From: Paenibacillus gyeongsangnamensis
GTDB taxonomy: Bacteria; Bacillota; Bacilli; Paenibacillales; NBRC-103111
Length of the DNA stretch: 64,000 bases
Direction of reading: 5' to 3'
Assembly: GCF_027533625.1 (NCBI RefSeq)
Contig: NZ_JAQAGZ010000001.1
Coordinates: 310,001 to 374,000 of the forward strand
Both the position numbers and the translations under genes were made by a program. The notes beneath the pieces are model-generated. The model saw only the letters and a list, made by a program, of their open reading frames with translations, searched no databases and was not told where the DNA came from. How positions within the stretch are numbered: the stretch's first letter is position 1; each line of letters starts with the position of its first letter. Shown here one piece after another: positions 35,772 through 45,243 of this stretch.

Positions 35772-36284
35772 ATGACGGCCCGCAAGGATTGGGATACTTA
35801 TTTTATGGACATGGCTTATATGGCTTCTACCCGCTCACAGTGCAACCGCCGCCATGTCGGCGCCGTGCTGGTTCAGGGCAAGAAGCTGCTCGGAACGGCG
35901 TACAACGGCGCGCCCATGGGAGTACCCGATTGCTCTGAGGCCGGCTGCATGCTGGTGGAGGAATACGAACTGGTGCGCGGAGAAGAAGGGGAGAAAGTTG
36001 TCAAGAAGCAGCGCTGCATTCGGACGATTCATGCGGAGCAGAACCTGCTCCTCTTCACCGACCGGGAGGACCGGGAGGGCTCCGTCGTTTACGTAACCGA
36101 CCAGCCGTGCTGGACCTGCGCCAACATGCTCGCGAACAGCGGCATCAAGGAAATTGTTTTTCACCGTCCTTATCTGAAGGACAGCGAGAAGGTGACTACG
36201 CTTATGGAGCGTAAGGGGATCGGCTTCCGCCGTTTGGAGAGCTACGAGCCTCCGGCAGGAACGTTGACCGAAGTGCATCATTGA
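35772..36284 (+). CDS. comEB: ComEB, dCMP deaminase-like protein
   Basis: A 170-residue cytidine/deoxycytidylate deaminase with zinc ligands in IHAEQN and PCWTCANM and the family CNRRHVGAVLV. It would convert dCMP to dUMP; ComEB also helps localise competence proteins in B. subtilis. ATG 35772 lies 15 bases after metY with GGAGCG upstream. Confidence 0.93.
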   Translation: MTARKDWDTYFMDMAYMASTRSQCNRRHVGAVLVQGKKLLGTAYNGAPMGVPDCSEAGCMLVEEYELVRGEEGEKVVKKQRCIRTIHAEQNLLLFTDREDREGSVVYVTDQPCWTCANMLANSGIKEIVFHRPYLKDSEKVTTLMERKGIGFRRLESYEPPAGTLTEVHH

Positions 36285-36303
36285 ACAAATGTGATCGAAT
36301 GGG

Positions 36304-36350
36304 GAAGAACCTCTTGGCTGCGGATCGCCGCAGGGAAAGGGGTTCTTTTT
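36304..36350 (+). promoter_or_regulatory. Terminator-like hairpin holding the comEC ribosome site
   Basis: AAGAACCTCTT (from 36305) pairs with AAGGGGTTCTT, with an inner GCGG/CCGC stem, and six Ts follow to 36350. comEC begins at 36352, and its only ribosome-like sequence, AAAGGGG, is in the 3' arm. The element could terminate transcription after comEB and also mask the comEC start. Confidence 0.6.
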
Positions 36351-36351
36351 T

Positions 36352-38925
36352 ATGGTATGGGATGGCGTGCAATCCTGGCTGCGCAGCAGGCCATTGGTCG
36401 TCTTCGCGCTGCTGTGGATAGCGGGATACGCGGGGGCCTGTTCCCTGGAGCTGCCCTGGCTCGATATCCGTACGAGTCTGGTTTCCGGAGCCTTGCTGGG
36501 GGCTGCGGCCCTGTTCGGGTCAGGCCTTTGGAAAAAGCCGCTGATCGCTCTACTCATAATCGCGACGGCTGCGGCCTATTACGGGCAGTACGATCAGGGC
36601 AACCGCTCGCAGCTTGCCGGAGTGGTTACGGAAGAAGCGGAGCTGGCGGGGAAGATTTCGGTCGCTTCGCCGGTTCAAGTAGACGGGGACCGGGTTTCTT
36701 TTCAAGCGGTGGCGGAGAGCCTGATCGTGAACGGGGCGGAGACGCCTGCCCGCGGAGAGAGGCTGCAGGTGTCGATAAGGTTGCTTAAGCGGGAGGAGCA
36801 GGCGCTGGCCGAAGCTTGGGAGCGCGGCGACCGGCTGGAGCTGTCGGGAACGCTTCGCGCGCCGGAAGGCGCTCGCAATTTCGATGGCTTCGATTACCGC
36901 CGGTACTTGCGTTTGCAGCATATCCATTGGCAGTTGTCGATCAAGGGCTTGTCCACGGTGACTGCGGAAAAACTGGGGTGGCGCGACGTCGGCTTCTGGA
37001 ACCCGCTCCGACATGCGGACCGGCTGCGGCAGCAGCTGGGAGATCGGATCGAGCGGCTTTTTCCGAAGGAACAGAGCGGATTTATGAAAGGCTTGCTGAT
37101 CGGAATGGCGGAGGACTTCGAGCCTGCACAGTTCGATATGTTCTCGAAGCTCGGATTGACGCACATCATCGCCGTTTCCGGACTGCACGTGGCCGTTTTT
37201 CTCGGGTGCGTGCTATGGGTGCTCCGCCGGGTCGGTTTGACGAAGGAAAAGACGCTGCTCATCTGTATAGGCCTGATGCCGCTCTACATCATTGCAACGG
37301 GAGCGTTGCCATCCATCATCCGCGCGGGGGTGATGTCGATGATCGGTCTATACGCGGCCTACCGGGGCAAGCTGAAGGACGGATTGCACGTCGCTTTGGG
37401 CGCAGGAGTGCTCATTCTGTTCTGGGACCCGTACTTCATGTTGAACGTGAGCTTTCAGCTTTCTTATTTGGTGACGCTGGGACTGATTGTCGGCGTGCCG
37501 CGGGTCAGCCGGCTTATTCCCGTTCGGCAGGCAAAGCTGCGGGATGCGCTTTCCATTGCGCTGGTAGCTCAGTTCATGTCCTTTCCGCTGACGATCTATT
37601 ATTTCAATCAATTCTCGTTTCTGTCTCTGGAGGCGAATCTGCTCATGGTTCCGGCCTTCAGCGCATTTACAATGCCGGTCGGCATGATCGCACTGTTCGC
37701 GGGCATGGTATGGCTGCCGGCCGGTTCCGTCATAGCATGGGTTGTAGCCAAAGGGAACGCGCTGTTCTTCTGGGCGATCGGACTCATGGGCCGGTGGGAT
37801 ACCTTTCAGACGATATGGCCGAGCCCGAACGGCTTATGGATCGTTGTTTATTACAGCTTGGCTGCCATTCTCGTATACTCGCTTACGGTGTGGCGGAAGA
37901 CGAGGGATGAGGCTCGCTCTCCGAAAGCCGGACCCAATCTGCTTACGGCCGGTGAAGAGATCGTGCAGCACCGTCTTCGTACGCTAACGATCGGAGGTCT
38001 GCTGCCCTTGAGCGGCCTTGGCCTTTGCATTTGGCTCGCTTACGGCTATGCGCCGGAGATGGGGAGGCCGCAGGGCGGGCAAGTGCAGTTCATCGATGTG
38101 GGGCAAGGGGACAGTATCCTGATTCGTTCGCCGGCGGCCGGGAAGGTCATGCTCATCGATGGCGGCGGGACGGTCACGTTCAGGAAGCCCGGGGAGGAGT
38201 GGAAGCAGCGGCGGGATCCCTACGAAGTAGGCAAGAAGCTGCTCGTGCCCCTGCTGAAGAAGCGGGGCGTGCAGCGCATCGATTATTTGCTGCTGACGCA
38301 CCAGGATGCGGATCATTACGGCGGGCTGCAGGCGGTGCTGGAGCAAGTTCCCGTGGACAGGCTGCTCTTTAACGGAACCTTGAAGCCCGGGGCGGAGGTC
38401 GAGAAGCTGTTCTCGACGGCGCTTAGCAAGGGGACGGAGCTCATTGCCATGAGGTCGGGCGACGGCCTTGTGCTGGACCAGAGAACAAAGCTCGATTTTC
38501 TGTATCCTCAGCCCCAAGATGAAGCTATCCGGCTCCTGAAGGACCAGAACCCGAGCTCCGTCGTCTTTTATATGGAGATGGACGGAACGAGATGGCTGTT
38601 CACGGGAGATATGGACCAGGCGGCGGAACGGCTGGTACTGCAGCAGGGTACGGGCGGCGTCGTACGGCCGATCGACGTGATGAAGATCGCCCATCACGGC
38701 AGCAAGTCCTCGACGTCGCCGGAGTGGCTCTCCGCTTGGCAGCCGAAGCATGCTGTCATATCGGTTGGAGCGCATAATGTGTACGGTCATCCGAACCCGG
38801 GGGTGCTGGAGCGGCTGACTAATGGCGGGACGGCCATTCACCGGACGGACCGGGACGGCGAGGTGCAGATGGCGGTGAAGGGAGGCCGGATCTTCATCCG
38901 CTCCAAGCTGAAGGAAGCTTCTTGA
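36352..38925 (+). CDS. comEC: ComEC/Rec2 DNA uptake channel
   Basis: An 857-residue integral membrane protein that passes single-stranded DNA into the cell. It has N-terminal helices and a DUF4131/OB-like external domain (about 50-200), the competence membrane domain with the GLTHIIAVSGLHVAVF signature, and a C-terminal metallo-beta-lactamase domain with LTHQDADHYGG and HHGSKSS, which may degrade the non-transported strand. The ATG 36352 sits directly after a hairpin and T run. Its stop touches the oxalate decarboxylase stop on the other strand. Confidence 0.95.
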   Translation: MVWDGVQSWLRSRPLVVFALLWIAGYAGACSLELPWLDIRTSLVSGALLGAAALFGSGLWKKPLIALLIIATAAAYYGQYDQGNRSQLAGVVTEEAELAGKISVASPVQVDGDRVSFQAVAESLIVNGAETPARGERLQVSIRLLKREEQALAEAWERGDRLELSGTLRAPEGARNFDGFDYRRYLRLQHIHWQLSIKGLSTVTAEKLGWRDVGFWNPLRHADRLRQQLGDRIERLFPKEQSGFMKGLLIGMAEDFEPAQFDMFSKLGLTHIIAVSGLHVAVFLGCVLWVLRRVGLTKEKTLLICIGLMPLYIIATGALPSIIRAGVMSMIGLYAAYRGKLKDGLHVALGAGVLILFWDPYFMLNVSFQLSYLVTLGLIVGVPRVSRLIPVRQAKLRDALSIALVAQFMSFPLTIYYFNQFSFLSLEANLLMVPAFSAFTMPVGMIALFAGMVWLPAGSVIAWVVAKGNALFFWAIGLMGRWDTFQTIWPSPNGLWIVVYYSLAAILVYSLTVWRKTRDEARSPKAGPNLLTAGEEIVQHRLRTLTIGGLLPLSGLGLCIWLAYGYAPEMGRPQGGQVQFIDVGQGDSILIRSPAAGKVMLIDGGGTVTFRKPGEEWKQRRDPYEVGKKLLVPLLKKRGVQRIDYLLLTHQDADHYGGLQAVLEQVPVDRLLFNGTLKPGAEVEKLFSTALSKGTELIAMRSGDGLVLDQRTKLDFLYPQPQDEAIRLLKDQNPSSVVFYMEMDGTRWLFTGDMDQAAERLVLQQGTGGVVRPIDVMKIAHHGSKSSTSPEWLSAWQPKHAVISVGAHNVYGHPNPGVLERLTNGGTAIHRTDRDGEVQMAVKGGRIFIRSKLKEAS

Positions 38926-40104
38926 TCATTTCGCTTTTATTCCGGCATATTTTACGACGGGATATTTTTCCTTGTGCAGCGCGTTCATCAGTTCCGGTCC
39001 TACTCGTAAATTGTCCTCTATCAGCTGGCGGGGGGTTAATGCCATCCACTGGTTCAGCGATAAATCCGAGAACCGGTCACTCTTAAACATCTCAAGAAAC
39101 CAGAGGCTTTGATTACCCGTATTCTGGACGTAGTGTCCGTTGGCGAATGGGACGTATCCTACGTCGCCGGCCCGGATATTGAATGTGCGGGCCGTTCCGT
39201 TTGCGGCGAATACCGTCATACGCCCCATGCCCGTAAGGTAATATTGCCATTCGTCATTATTGGGATGCCAGTGCATTTCTCTCATGGCGCCCGGCTTGAT
39301 TTCGACGAGCGCTGCTGCAATTCTTGTGGAAATCGAAAAGTTGGATGAATCGGCTATCCGTACGGTTCCGCCTGGAGTGATGATGGGTTCCTGCGCAAGC
39401 AGCCGATGGGTAAACGTCCTCGGTACCGAACCGTACGGGTCAGGTATCTTCTGGCTTTCGAGTGAACCGGGAATTTCCGCTTGGAAAATGTATCGCTGCT
39501 CCTGCGGGATGCGGGCAAAGGCGCTTTCCGGAACGCCGAAATTCGCCGAAAGCACGTCTTTCGGCGTATGTGCGAACCAATCGGAGATGGAGAGGGTATC
39601 GAAGTCCGAAAAATGCCCGTCATCGAAGACGAGCAGAAATTCGCATCCTTCCTCGAGTCCCTGAATCGAATGCGGAATACCAGGGGGGAAGTACCACAAG
39701 TCGCCCGCTCCGACGTCGGCGATAAAGTTCCGCCCATCCTGGTCCACAGCAGTGATGAGGGCCCGCCCCCAAATCATGTAGGACCATTCGGCTTGCTTAT
39801 GCCAATGCAGCTCGCGTACCCCGCCCGGCGTCAGACGCATATTGACCCCTGCCAGCGTGGCGGCAACGGGCAGCTCTCTAATCGTCACTTGCCTCGACCA
39901 GCCGCCGTGATTTAGCTGCATCGGTGCGTCGGAGAAGGAGAATTTTAAGTTGGGCATCGTTCCTGCATCGGTAGCCGGCGGAACCAGCATGTCGGGGTTT
40001 TCACGGTCGCGCATCACATCGCGGGGACCGGGGTCTGTTGCCCCTGCGCCGTCATTCCGGATGGGCTGCGGAATATGTCTATCATTTTGAGGCGAATTGC
40101 TCAT
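38926..40104 (-). CDS. Oxalate decarboxylase-like bicupin with altered lid
   Basis: A 392-residue OxdC-family Mn enzyme, expected to convert oxalate to formate and CO2. Cupin 1 ligands are His100, His102, Glu106 and His145, with the same spacing as His95/97, Glu101, His140 of B. subtilis OxdC. Cupin 2 ligands ([11 protein letters not shown]... GHYVQN) are also intact. The lid SENST (161-165 in OxdC) reads SDFDT (166-170), so catalytic Glu162 is Asp167. ATG 40104 follows AGAGGAG by 10 bases; the TTG three codons earlier is too close. Activity may be reduced or shifted toward oxidase. Confidence 0.88.
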   Translation of the reverse strand: MSNSPQNDRHIPQPIRNDGAGATDPGPRDVMRDRENPDMLVPPATDAGTMPNLKFSFSDAPMQLNHGGWSRQVTIRELPVAATLAGVNMRLTPGGVRELHWHKQAEWSYMIWGRALITAVDQDGRNFIADVGAGDLWYFPPGIPHSIQGLEEGCEFLLVFDDGHFSDFDTLSISDWFAHTPKDVLSANFGVPESAFARIPQEQRYIFQAEIPGSLESQKIPDPYGSVPRTFTHRLLAQEPIITPGGTVRIADSSNFSISTRIAAALVEIKPGAMREMHWHPNNDEWQYYLTGMGRMTVFAANGTARTFNIRAGDVGYVPFANGHYVQNTGNQSLWFLEMFKSDRFSDLSLNQWMALTPRQLIEDNLRVGPELMNALHKEKYPVVKYAGIKAK

Positions 40105-40286
40105 GAATGCCAAGCTCCTCTCAGTCTTCGTATTTTATATAAACTATGAGGCAAGACATGGACAATATGTAAGGTACAGTCGAAAATCCGCTATGCCGGA
40201 TAATCCAATAGGATGCTCATCCGAGCTCCAGGGAAAGCTACGGATGAATATGAATTTCAAGCGGATGCATAAGCGAATGCGGGATC

Positions 40287-40315
40287 TTGCTTGATTGGCG
40301 TCCTTGTGTTATATT
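40287..40315 (+). promoter_or_regulatory. Sigma-A-like promoter of the EamA transporter gene
   Basis: TTGCTT (40287-40292), 17-base spacer, TATATT (40310-40315), about 80 bases before the start codon. Confidence 0.55.
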
Positions 40316-40397
40316 TCTAGTTTGTGCGGGATCCGCGACCCCCAGTGTCGCCGGGTTTCTGCGGGTGGGTGAGGGAACTTTTGACAAAGGAAAACCA

Positions 40398-41306
40398 ATG
40401 AAAGCGAAGTCCGTTTCCCGCTTAAAAGCAAGTTTAATGGTGCTCGCGGGAGCATCGTCCTACGGCATATTGTCTACCTTCGTGAAGCTGGCCTATGAAG
40501 CGGGGTTTACTCCGTCCGAGGTGACGGGCAGTCAAGTGACGCTCGGTGCGGCCGCGTTGTGGCTGTTCAGCATGCCGCTCTGGAAGAGAGTACGGGATAT
40601 CTCCGTACGGGACCACCTGAAGCTACTCGGCAGCGGCGTGTTTACCGGACTTACCGGCGTGTTTTATTATTACTCGCTGACGGCGCTCGACGCCTCGTTT
40701 GCTGTGCTCCTGCTGTTCCAATTCACCTGGATGGGGCTGATGCTGGGGTGGGTGCTGCACGGTGCGGCGCCGAACCGGTTTCAAGTAACCGCCGTCGCCA
40801 TCGTCCTTGCGGGGACGTTGCTTGCTTCCGGCTTGCTCGGAGGGCTGCCGAAGCATATCTCTTTGTACGGCATTGGGTTGGGATTGCTGTCCGCTGCTTG
40901 CTACACGCTCTTCATGTATTTCAGCGGCCGGGTGGCGGTAAAGGTGCCTGCACTGCTTCGCAGTACTTGGATGATTACCGGTGCCGCGCTTATTGTGGCT
41001 GTGATTTATCCGCCTCAGTTTTTGTGGAACGGGGCGCTTGGACAAGGGCTGTGGATTTGGGGCGGCCTTCTCGGCTTGTTCGGCATGATCATCCCTTCTT
41101 ATTTGTATGCAAAAGGCGCTCCGTATCTTGAAACCGGCCTTACGGCGATACTCGGCTCGGTGGAGCTGCCCGTGGTCATTCTATGCTCGGCGCTGCTGCT
41201 GAAGGAAAAGACCGGCATGCTCGAATGGATCGGCATTGCTCTCATTCTGGCCGGCGTGATGGTGTCGCAGCGAAAAGCTGCTCCCGGAGCGCAAGCCGAA
41301 GCCTAG
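40398..41306 (+). CDS. EamA/DMT-family transporter
   Basis: A 302-residue protein with ten membrane helices in two EamA repeats (SLMVLAGASSYGILSTFVKLAY and IGLGLLSAACYTLFMYFSGR begin each half). It is a drug/metabolite transporter of unknown substrate. ATG 40398 follows AAAGG by 7 bases; the frame upstream to 40287 covers the promoter and is not coding. Confidence 0.88.
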   Translation: MKAKSVSRLKASLMVLAGASSYGILSTFVKLAYEAGFTPSEVTGSQVTLGAAALWLFSMPLWKRVRDISVRDHLKLLGSGVFTGLTGVFYYYSLTALDASFAVLLLFQFTWMGLMLGWVLHGAAPNRFQVTAVAIVLAGTLLASGLLGGLPKHISLYGIGLGLLSAACYTLFMYFSGRVAVKVPALLRSTWMITGAALIVAVIYPPQFLWNGALGQGLWIWGGLLGLFGMIIPSYLYAKGAPYLETGLTAILGSVELPVVILCSALLLKEKTGMLEWIGIALILAGVMVSQRKAAPGAQAEA

Positions 41307-41347
41307 CCGGGACTATCACGGTCACGTCAGTATTCTTTACGTTCGTA

Positions 41348-41399
41348 TCCCTTTCGATATCGCGGCACCGATTGCCGCGGTCGGAAGGGATTTTTTTTT
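41348..41399 (+). terminator. Terminator after the EamA gene
   Basis: TCCCTTtCG...CGCGGCA pairs with TGCCGCG...CGgAAGGGA (to 41390), followed by nine Ts. Confidence 0.88.
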
Positions 41400-41517
41400 A
41401 CTCGTTCTTCCCTATATACCGCTTTGCTAAAATTTGATATTCTAAATAGAGTTTATTTTCGGTGCAACATTATTGTTATTCGTCCCGTTTATATGGTTGC
41501 AAGAGAGGGGGATCCCA

Positions 41518-42075
41518 GTGGTAGCGCCAGAACTAATAAAGGCTGCCCAATCGGGCGATCGCGACGCTCTAATTACCCTACTGCGTGAAATAGAGAACCA
41601 TGTCTATCGGACCGCTTATTACATTCTGGGCAATGAGCAGGATGCGATGGACGCCGCACAGGAAGCGTTAATACGAATTTATACCAAAATCAACTCGTAT
41701 GAAGAGAAGGCTCAATTCAAAACGTGGGTGCAGCGGATCGTCACTAATTTATGTATCGATAAGTTCCGAAGAACGAAGCCGACCGTATCCATCGAACAGC
41801 ACGAGATGAGCTTTACAGCTAGTCAAACCGTGGAAGACGAAGTGATGTCGTCTTATATTGCCCAAGATATCCGAGAGGCGATCGACAAGCTGCCGGAGCA
41901 TCACAGGACGGTGGTGGTGCTCCGGTACTTACAGGACTTCTCCTACAATGAGATCGCGGAATCGCTCAATTTGCCGATCAATACGGTGAAATCGTATTTG
42001 TTCCGGGCAAGGCAGCAGCTGCAGACGATCTTGAGGGAATATAAAAAACCGAGCAGGGACGCGGTGCGGGGTTGA
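41518..42075 (+). CDS. ECF-type RNA polymerase sigma factor (SigW-like)
   Basis: A 185-residue ECF sigma factor: region 2 (YRTAYYILGNEQDAMDAAQEA...FKTWVQRIVTNLCIDKFRR) and region 4 (LPEHHRTVVVLRYLQDFSYNEIAESL...TVKSYLFRARQQL). It should direct a cell-envelope stress regulon. The start is GTG 41518, 7 bases after AGAGGGGG; upstream codons are unlikely. I looked for an AAC-N16-CGT autoregulatory promoter and did not find one with correct spacing. Followed by its anti-sigma gene. Confidence 0.92.
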   Translation: MVAPELIKAAQSGDRDALITLLREIENHVYRTAYYILGNEQDAMDAAQEALIRIYTKINSYEEKAQFKTWVQRIVTNLCIDKFRRTKPTVSIEQHEMSFTASQTVEDEVMSSYIAQDIREAIDKLPEHHRTVVVLRYLQDFSYNEIAESLNLPINTVKSYLFRARQQLQTILREYKKPSRDAVRG

Positions 42076-42118
42076 TGAGGATGAATATACGAATCGGTCA
42101 GAAAGGTAGTGTACGGGG

Positions 42119-43507
42119 ATGATGTGTCAAGAGGTGATCGAACTGATGCAGAGATACCTGGACCGGGATCTCGATGAAGCCGAATACGGCAGGATGCTCG
42201 AGCATCTTCAGCAGTGTACGGAATGCATGGAGCTGTTCGAGCGTCTTGTGAATGTATCCAACGAATTGGAGAGTCTGCCCAAGGTGACACCGCCCTACAG
42301 TTTAGTGGATGCCATCCTGCCGCAGCTGGAGCAGTTGGGGCCGCAGGAGGCCGCCGCTTTAGCTTCGGAAGGCGAAGGTGCGGAAATCCGCGACAGGGAA
42401 TGGATGTCGGCTGAGCAGCCGGCTTCGAAAGCTTCCGGACGAACGGGAAAATGGCGGAAGCAAGTGAAGGAATGGATTTCCTTTCCCGTATTTGGAGGCG
42501 TTGTGGCTGCGGGCTTGGTGTTCGGATTTTTCCTGTTCCAGCAGCAGCAGTCCGCTCCTTCCCGGGACGCGGGACACCTGATGTCGTCACTTGAGGCTTC
42601 CAAGGTGACGAAGTCCGGAGCGGCGCAGGACAAGGCTGAACCGAAAGCGGCGCAAAAGCAGGCGCCCAATACGGCCTCCCAGCCGCAGACCGGCAGCGCA
42701 GGCTCCGGGGCGGCGAATTTCCGGGCGCAGGAACCGGCAGTGCCGAATGTGGCAGATTCGGCGGCATCCCAGGTGCCGGCAGCCGGAACGGGGAGCCCTG
42801 CAATCAAGCCGGGAGCGAAGCAGGCGCCGCCGGCAGCGAAGGCGCAGCCGCAGGCCGACGAACCGGCGGCCGCTCAGCCCGAATCGCCTGCGCAGAGCGA
42901 TGGCGATGCGAATGCGGTCAAACCGGATGTGTCCAAAGGAGACGCCGTCCAGCCGCTGACGCAGCCGGTGCAGCCCAAATCGCAGCCGGTGAAGCCTGCT
43001 CCTCAGTCAAAGGGGTCGCAATCCTTGATGGCGGTCCCCGATAACAGTGCCCCCGCTGCAGGCGACACAAGCTCCGGCGGCGCTGTTGACGGAGGCGCTT
43101 CCGCATCCTCTAGCGCGGCCGGCTACAGCTCCTCGGCTGCCGCTTCGGGAGCAAACCAGACGCCGAACCCCGCTGCGGATAAGCCGGGCGCGGAAGCGGC
43201 TCCGGCGCCGGATGCCTCCAAGGGGAATCGGACGACGATGGGCATTGCTTCCATTACCGCAGCCGGCCAGCAGCTCGCGGCTCCGGACGGCACTTATACG
43301 GCAGTGGTTCAGGACGGCCGGGTGATCGTAAAGGATAAGCAGGGAAAGACCGTTTATTCGTCCAAAAACAGCTTCGGCAACTCGGATCAGCTGGAGCTCG
43401 TATCCTGGTCGGCAGACTATCAATTGACATACCGGCTGAGATTAAACGATACTTCATTCAAGTCATTTGTCATCAACATGAAGGATTTAACGGAAACGGA
43501 ACAATAA
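42119..43507 (+). CDS. Membrane anti-sigma factor with ZAS domain and Pro/Ala/Gln-rich external region
   Basis: The product has 462 residues. The N-terminal zinc anti-sigma domain has Cys3, His29, Cys33 and Cys36 (HxxxCxxC). One membrane helix lies at about 122-141. The exterior begins with a low-complexity stretch of some 230 residues rich in Pro, Ala, Gln and Ser, and ends in a small beta-rich domain (ITAAGQQLAAPDGTYTAVVQ to the end). It holds the ECF sigma factor encoded just upstream. The C-terminal domain could be a sensor; family unknown. The spacer is long relative to RsiW-type proteins. Confidence 0.85.
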   Translation: MMCQEVIELMQRYLDRDLDEAEYGRMLEHLQQCTECMELFERLVNVSNELESLPKVTPPYSLVDAILPQLEQLGPQEAAALASEGEGAEIRDREWMSAEQPASKASGRTGKWRKQVKEWISFPVFGGVVAAGLVFGFFLFQQQQSAPSRDAGHLMSSLEASKVTKSGAAQDKAEPKAAQKQAPNTASQPQTGSAGSGAANFRAQEPAVPNVADSAASQVPAAGTGSPAIKPGAKQAPPAAKAQPQADEPAAAQPESPAQSDGDANAVKPDVSKGDAVQPLTQPVQPKSQPVKPAPQSKGSQSLMAVPDNSAPAAGDTSSGGAVDGGASASSSAAGYSSSAAASGANQTPNPAADKPGAEAAPAPDASKGNRTTMGIASITAAGQQLAAPDGTYTAVVQDGRVIVKDKQGKTVYSSKNSFGNSDQLELVSWSADYQLTYRLRLNDTSFKSFVINMKDLTETEQ

Positions 43508-43645
43508 AAATATGCGCTCCAAGCGCTCACGTTTCCCGGAGCGGCGCGTATATATAAAGTAAGGAACCGACAATCCGCGTCGTATGACCGTCCGTGCGAA
43601 AGGTTTCTAGAGCTTTTCCGGGACGTTTATATAGATGGGTTTCGG

Positions 43646-43693
43646 ACAAAGGGATTAGGTCAAGCCTGGTAGGTTTTGACGTAATCCCTTTGT
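43646..43693. repeat. Long perfect inverted repeat before holA
   Basis: ACAAAGGGATTA (43646-43657) and TAATCCCTTTGT (43682-43693), with inner GTCAA/TTGAC. The hairpin could end the anti-sigma transcript, but the following TTGTTGTTATC is a poor T tract. It lies 60 bases before holA. Confidence 0.5.
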
Positions 43694-43753
43694 TGTTGTT
43701 ATCATGGGACAAGAGAACGAGCTTAGCAGTTAGAGGAATGGTGACCCGAACGA

Positions 43754-44773
43754 ATGGATTACAAAACGGCGCTTAAACAAATCCAAAAAGGGCAGTACGC
43801 CCCGATCTACGTTTGCTATGGCTCCGAGAGCTACCTGGTGCAGCAGCTGATCGAACAGCTGACGGATCGGCTGATCGAACCGGATCAGCGGGCGTTTGGC
43901 GTTATGAAATATGATTTAACGGAAACGCCGATCGACGCGGTGATTGAGGAAGCGGAGACGCTGCCGTTCATGGTGCCCCGGAAGCTGGTTATCGCAAGCA
44001 ATGCCCTGTTCCTGACGGGGGCGAAAGAGAGCGCCAAGGTAGAGCATAAGGTGGACAAGCTCGCCGAATATGTAAAGTCGCCCGCCGATTTCTCCATCAT
44101 CATACTGACCATAGATGCCGAGAAGCTCGATGAGCGCAAAAAGATCGTCAAAGCCTTAAAGGAAGCGAACGCGCTCATTCCCTGCTTGATGCTCTCCGCC
44201 GATGAGCTGGGGCACTGGGTGCATCAGGAAGCGGAGAAGGCCGGCTTTTCCTTTGCCCCGGGAGTGGCCGAGCAGCTTATTCTTTATACAGGAACCAGCC
44301 TCCAGGCACTTACGAAGGAAATCGAAAAGTGCGCGCGGTACATCGGACGCGGCGGTACGCTAGTCGCTTCGGATTTGGATCAGCTCGTGACCCGAAGCAT
44401 CGAACAAAACATTTTTATTCTGATCGAATCGATCGTTCAGCTTCAGCTGGAGCAAGCCTTTACGATGCTGAGCGAGCTTCTGCGCCGAAGAGAGGAGCCG
44501 ATCAAGATCGTTGCCCTGATCGCACGTCAATTCCGCATCATGTACCAGGTGAAGGACTTGATGCAGCAGGGCTATTCTCAGCAGCAGATCGCCGGACAGA
44601 TCGGACTGCATCCTTATGCGGTCAAGATCGCCGCAGGTCAAGCCGGACGTTTCGAGGCGAAGAGGCTGGCGCAGATTTTGCAGCAGCTGGCGGATTTGGA
44701 TTTCCAAATGAAGAGCGGACGCATTGACAAAGTGCTCGGTCTCGAAATGTTCCTTTTAAGGTTAGTGGCCTAA
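43754..44773 (+). CDS. holA: DNA polymerase III delta subunit
   Basis: A 339-residue clamp-loader subunit (YqeN in B. subtilis). It begins DYKTALKQIQKGQYAPIYVCYGSESYLVQQLI and has the family ending ADLDFQMKSGRIDKVLGLEMFLLRL. Position between comEC and rpsT is conserved. Confidence 0.94.
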   Translation: MDYKTALKQIQKGQYAPIYVCYGSESYLVQQLIEQLTDRLIEPDQRAFGVMKYDLTETPIDAVIEEAETLPFMVPRKLVIASNALFLTGAKESAKVEHKVDKLAEYVKSPADFSIIILTIDAEKLDERKKIVKALKEANALIPCLMLSADELGHWVHQEAEKAGFSFAPGVAEQLILYTGTSLQALTKEIEKCARYIGRGGTLVASDLDQLVTRSIEQNIFILIESIVQLQLEQAFTMLSELLRRREEPIKIVALIARQFRIMYQVKDLMQQGYSQQQIAGQIGLHPYAVKIAAGQAGRFEAKRLAQILQQLADLDFQMKSGRIDKVLGLEMFLLRLVA

Positions 44774-44784
44774 TCTTCGCGCAC

Positions 44785-44827
44785 AAAAAAGACCATGTCG
44801 TCCGGATGGACAGCATGGTCTTTCTTT
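44785..44827. terminator. Bidirectional terminator between holA and rpsT
   Basis: AAAGACCATG...CATGGTCTTT with inner GTCC/GGAC pairs. It has As on the left and Ts on the right, serving both convergent genes. Confidence 0.85.
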
Positions 44828-44844
44828 CATCGTGTTCGCTTGGA

Positions 44845-45117
44845 TTAAGCTTGAGCGGACAACGCGTTCAGCTTCTTAGCTAAGCGGGACTTTTTGCGGG
44901 CAGCGGCATTCTTATGAATCAAGCCTTTGGTCGCTGCTTTATCCAGCTTTTTGCTGGCAGCGATCAGAGCTGCTTTAGCGTTGTCCACGTTGTCGCCGGC
45001 AGTAGCTGTTTCAAATGCTTTCACAGCCGTGCGGAGAGCGGATTTGTGGGAAGCGTTGCGAAGACGGCGCTTCTCGCTTACTTTCACGCGTTTGATAGCG
45101 GATTTAATGTTTGGCAT
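44845..45117 (-). CDS. rpsT: 30S ribosomal protein S20
   Basis: A 90-residue basic protein ([21 protein letters not shown]...) that binds the 5' domain of 16S rRNA. The start at 45117 follows GGAGGTG by 5 bases; the ATG three codons earlier overlaps that site. Minus strand, as in Bacillus relative to gpr. Confidence 0.97.
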   Translation of the reverse strand: MPNIKSAIKRVKVSEKRRLRNASHKSALRTAVKAFETATAGDNVDNAKAALIAASKKLDKAATKGLIHKNAAARKKSRLAKKLNALSAQA

Positions 45118-45183
45118 GACGTTCACCTCCTACTGCAACTTGCAATGAAACGATAATCGGTTCATTTGTTGACAACTCTTGAT

Positions 45184-45212
45184 ATTTTATCACGACCGAT
45201 TTCAAAATGCAA
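45184..45212 (-). promoter_or_regulatory. Sigma-A promoter of rpsT
   Basis: On the minus strand: TTGCAT (45212-45207), 17-base spacer, TAAAAT (45189-45184) preceded by TGA, an extended -10. Confidence 0.65.
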
Positions 45213-45243
45213 TACAAACGCCCAGCGCCGCTAGAAAAGTTTT

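Noticed and set aside
41461..41517. ECF autoregulatory promoter before the sigma gene
   Set aside because: TGCAAC and CGTC words are present, but the spacer is about 12 bases rather than 16-17.
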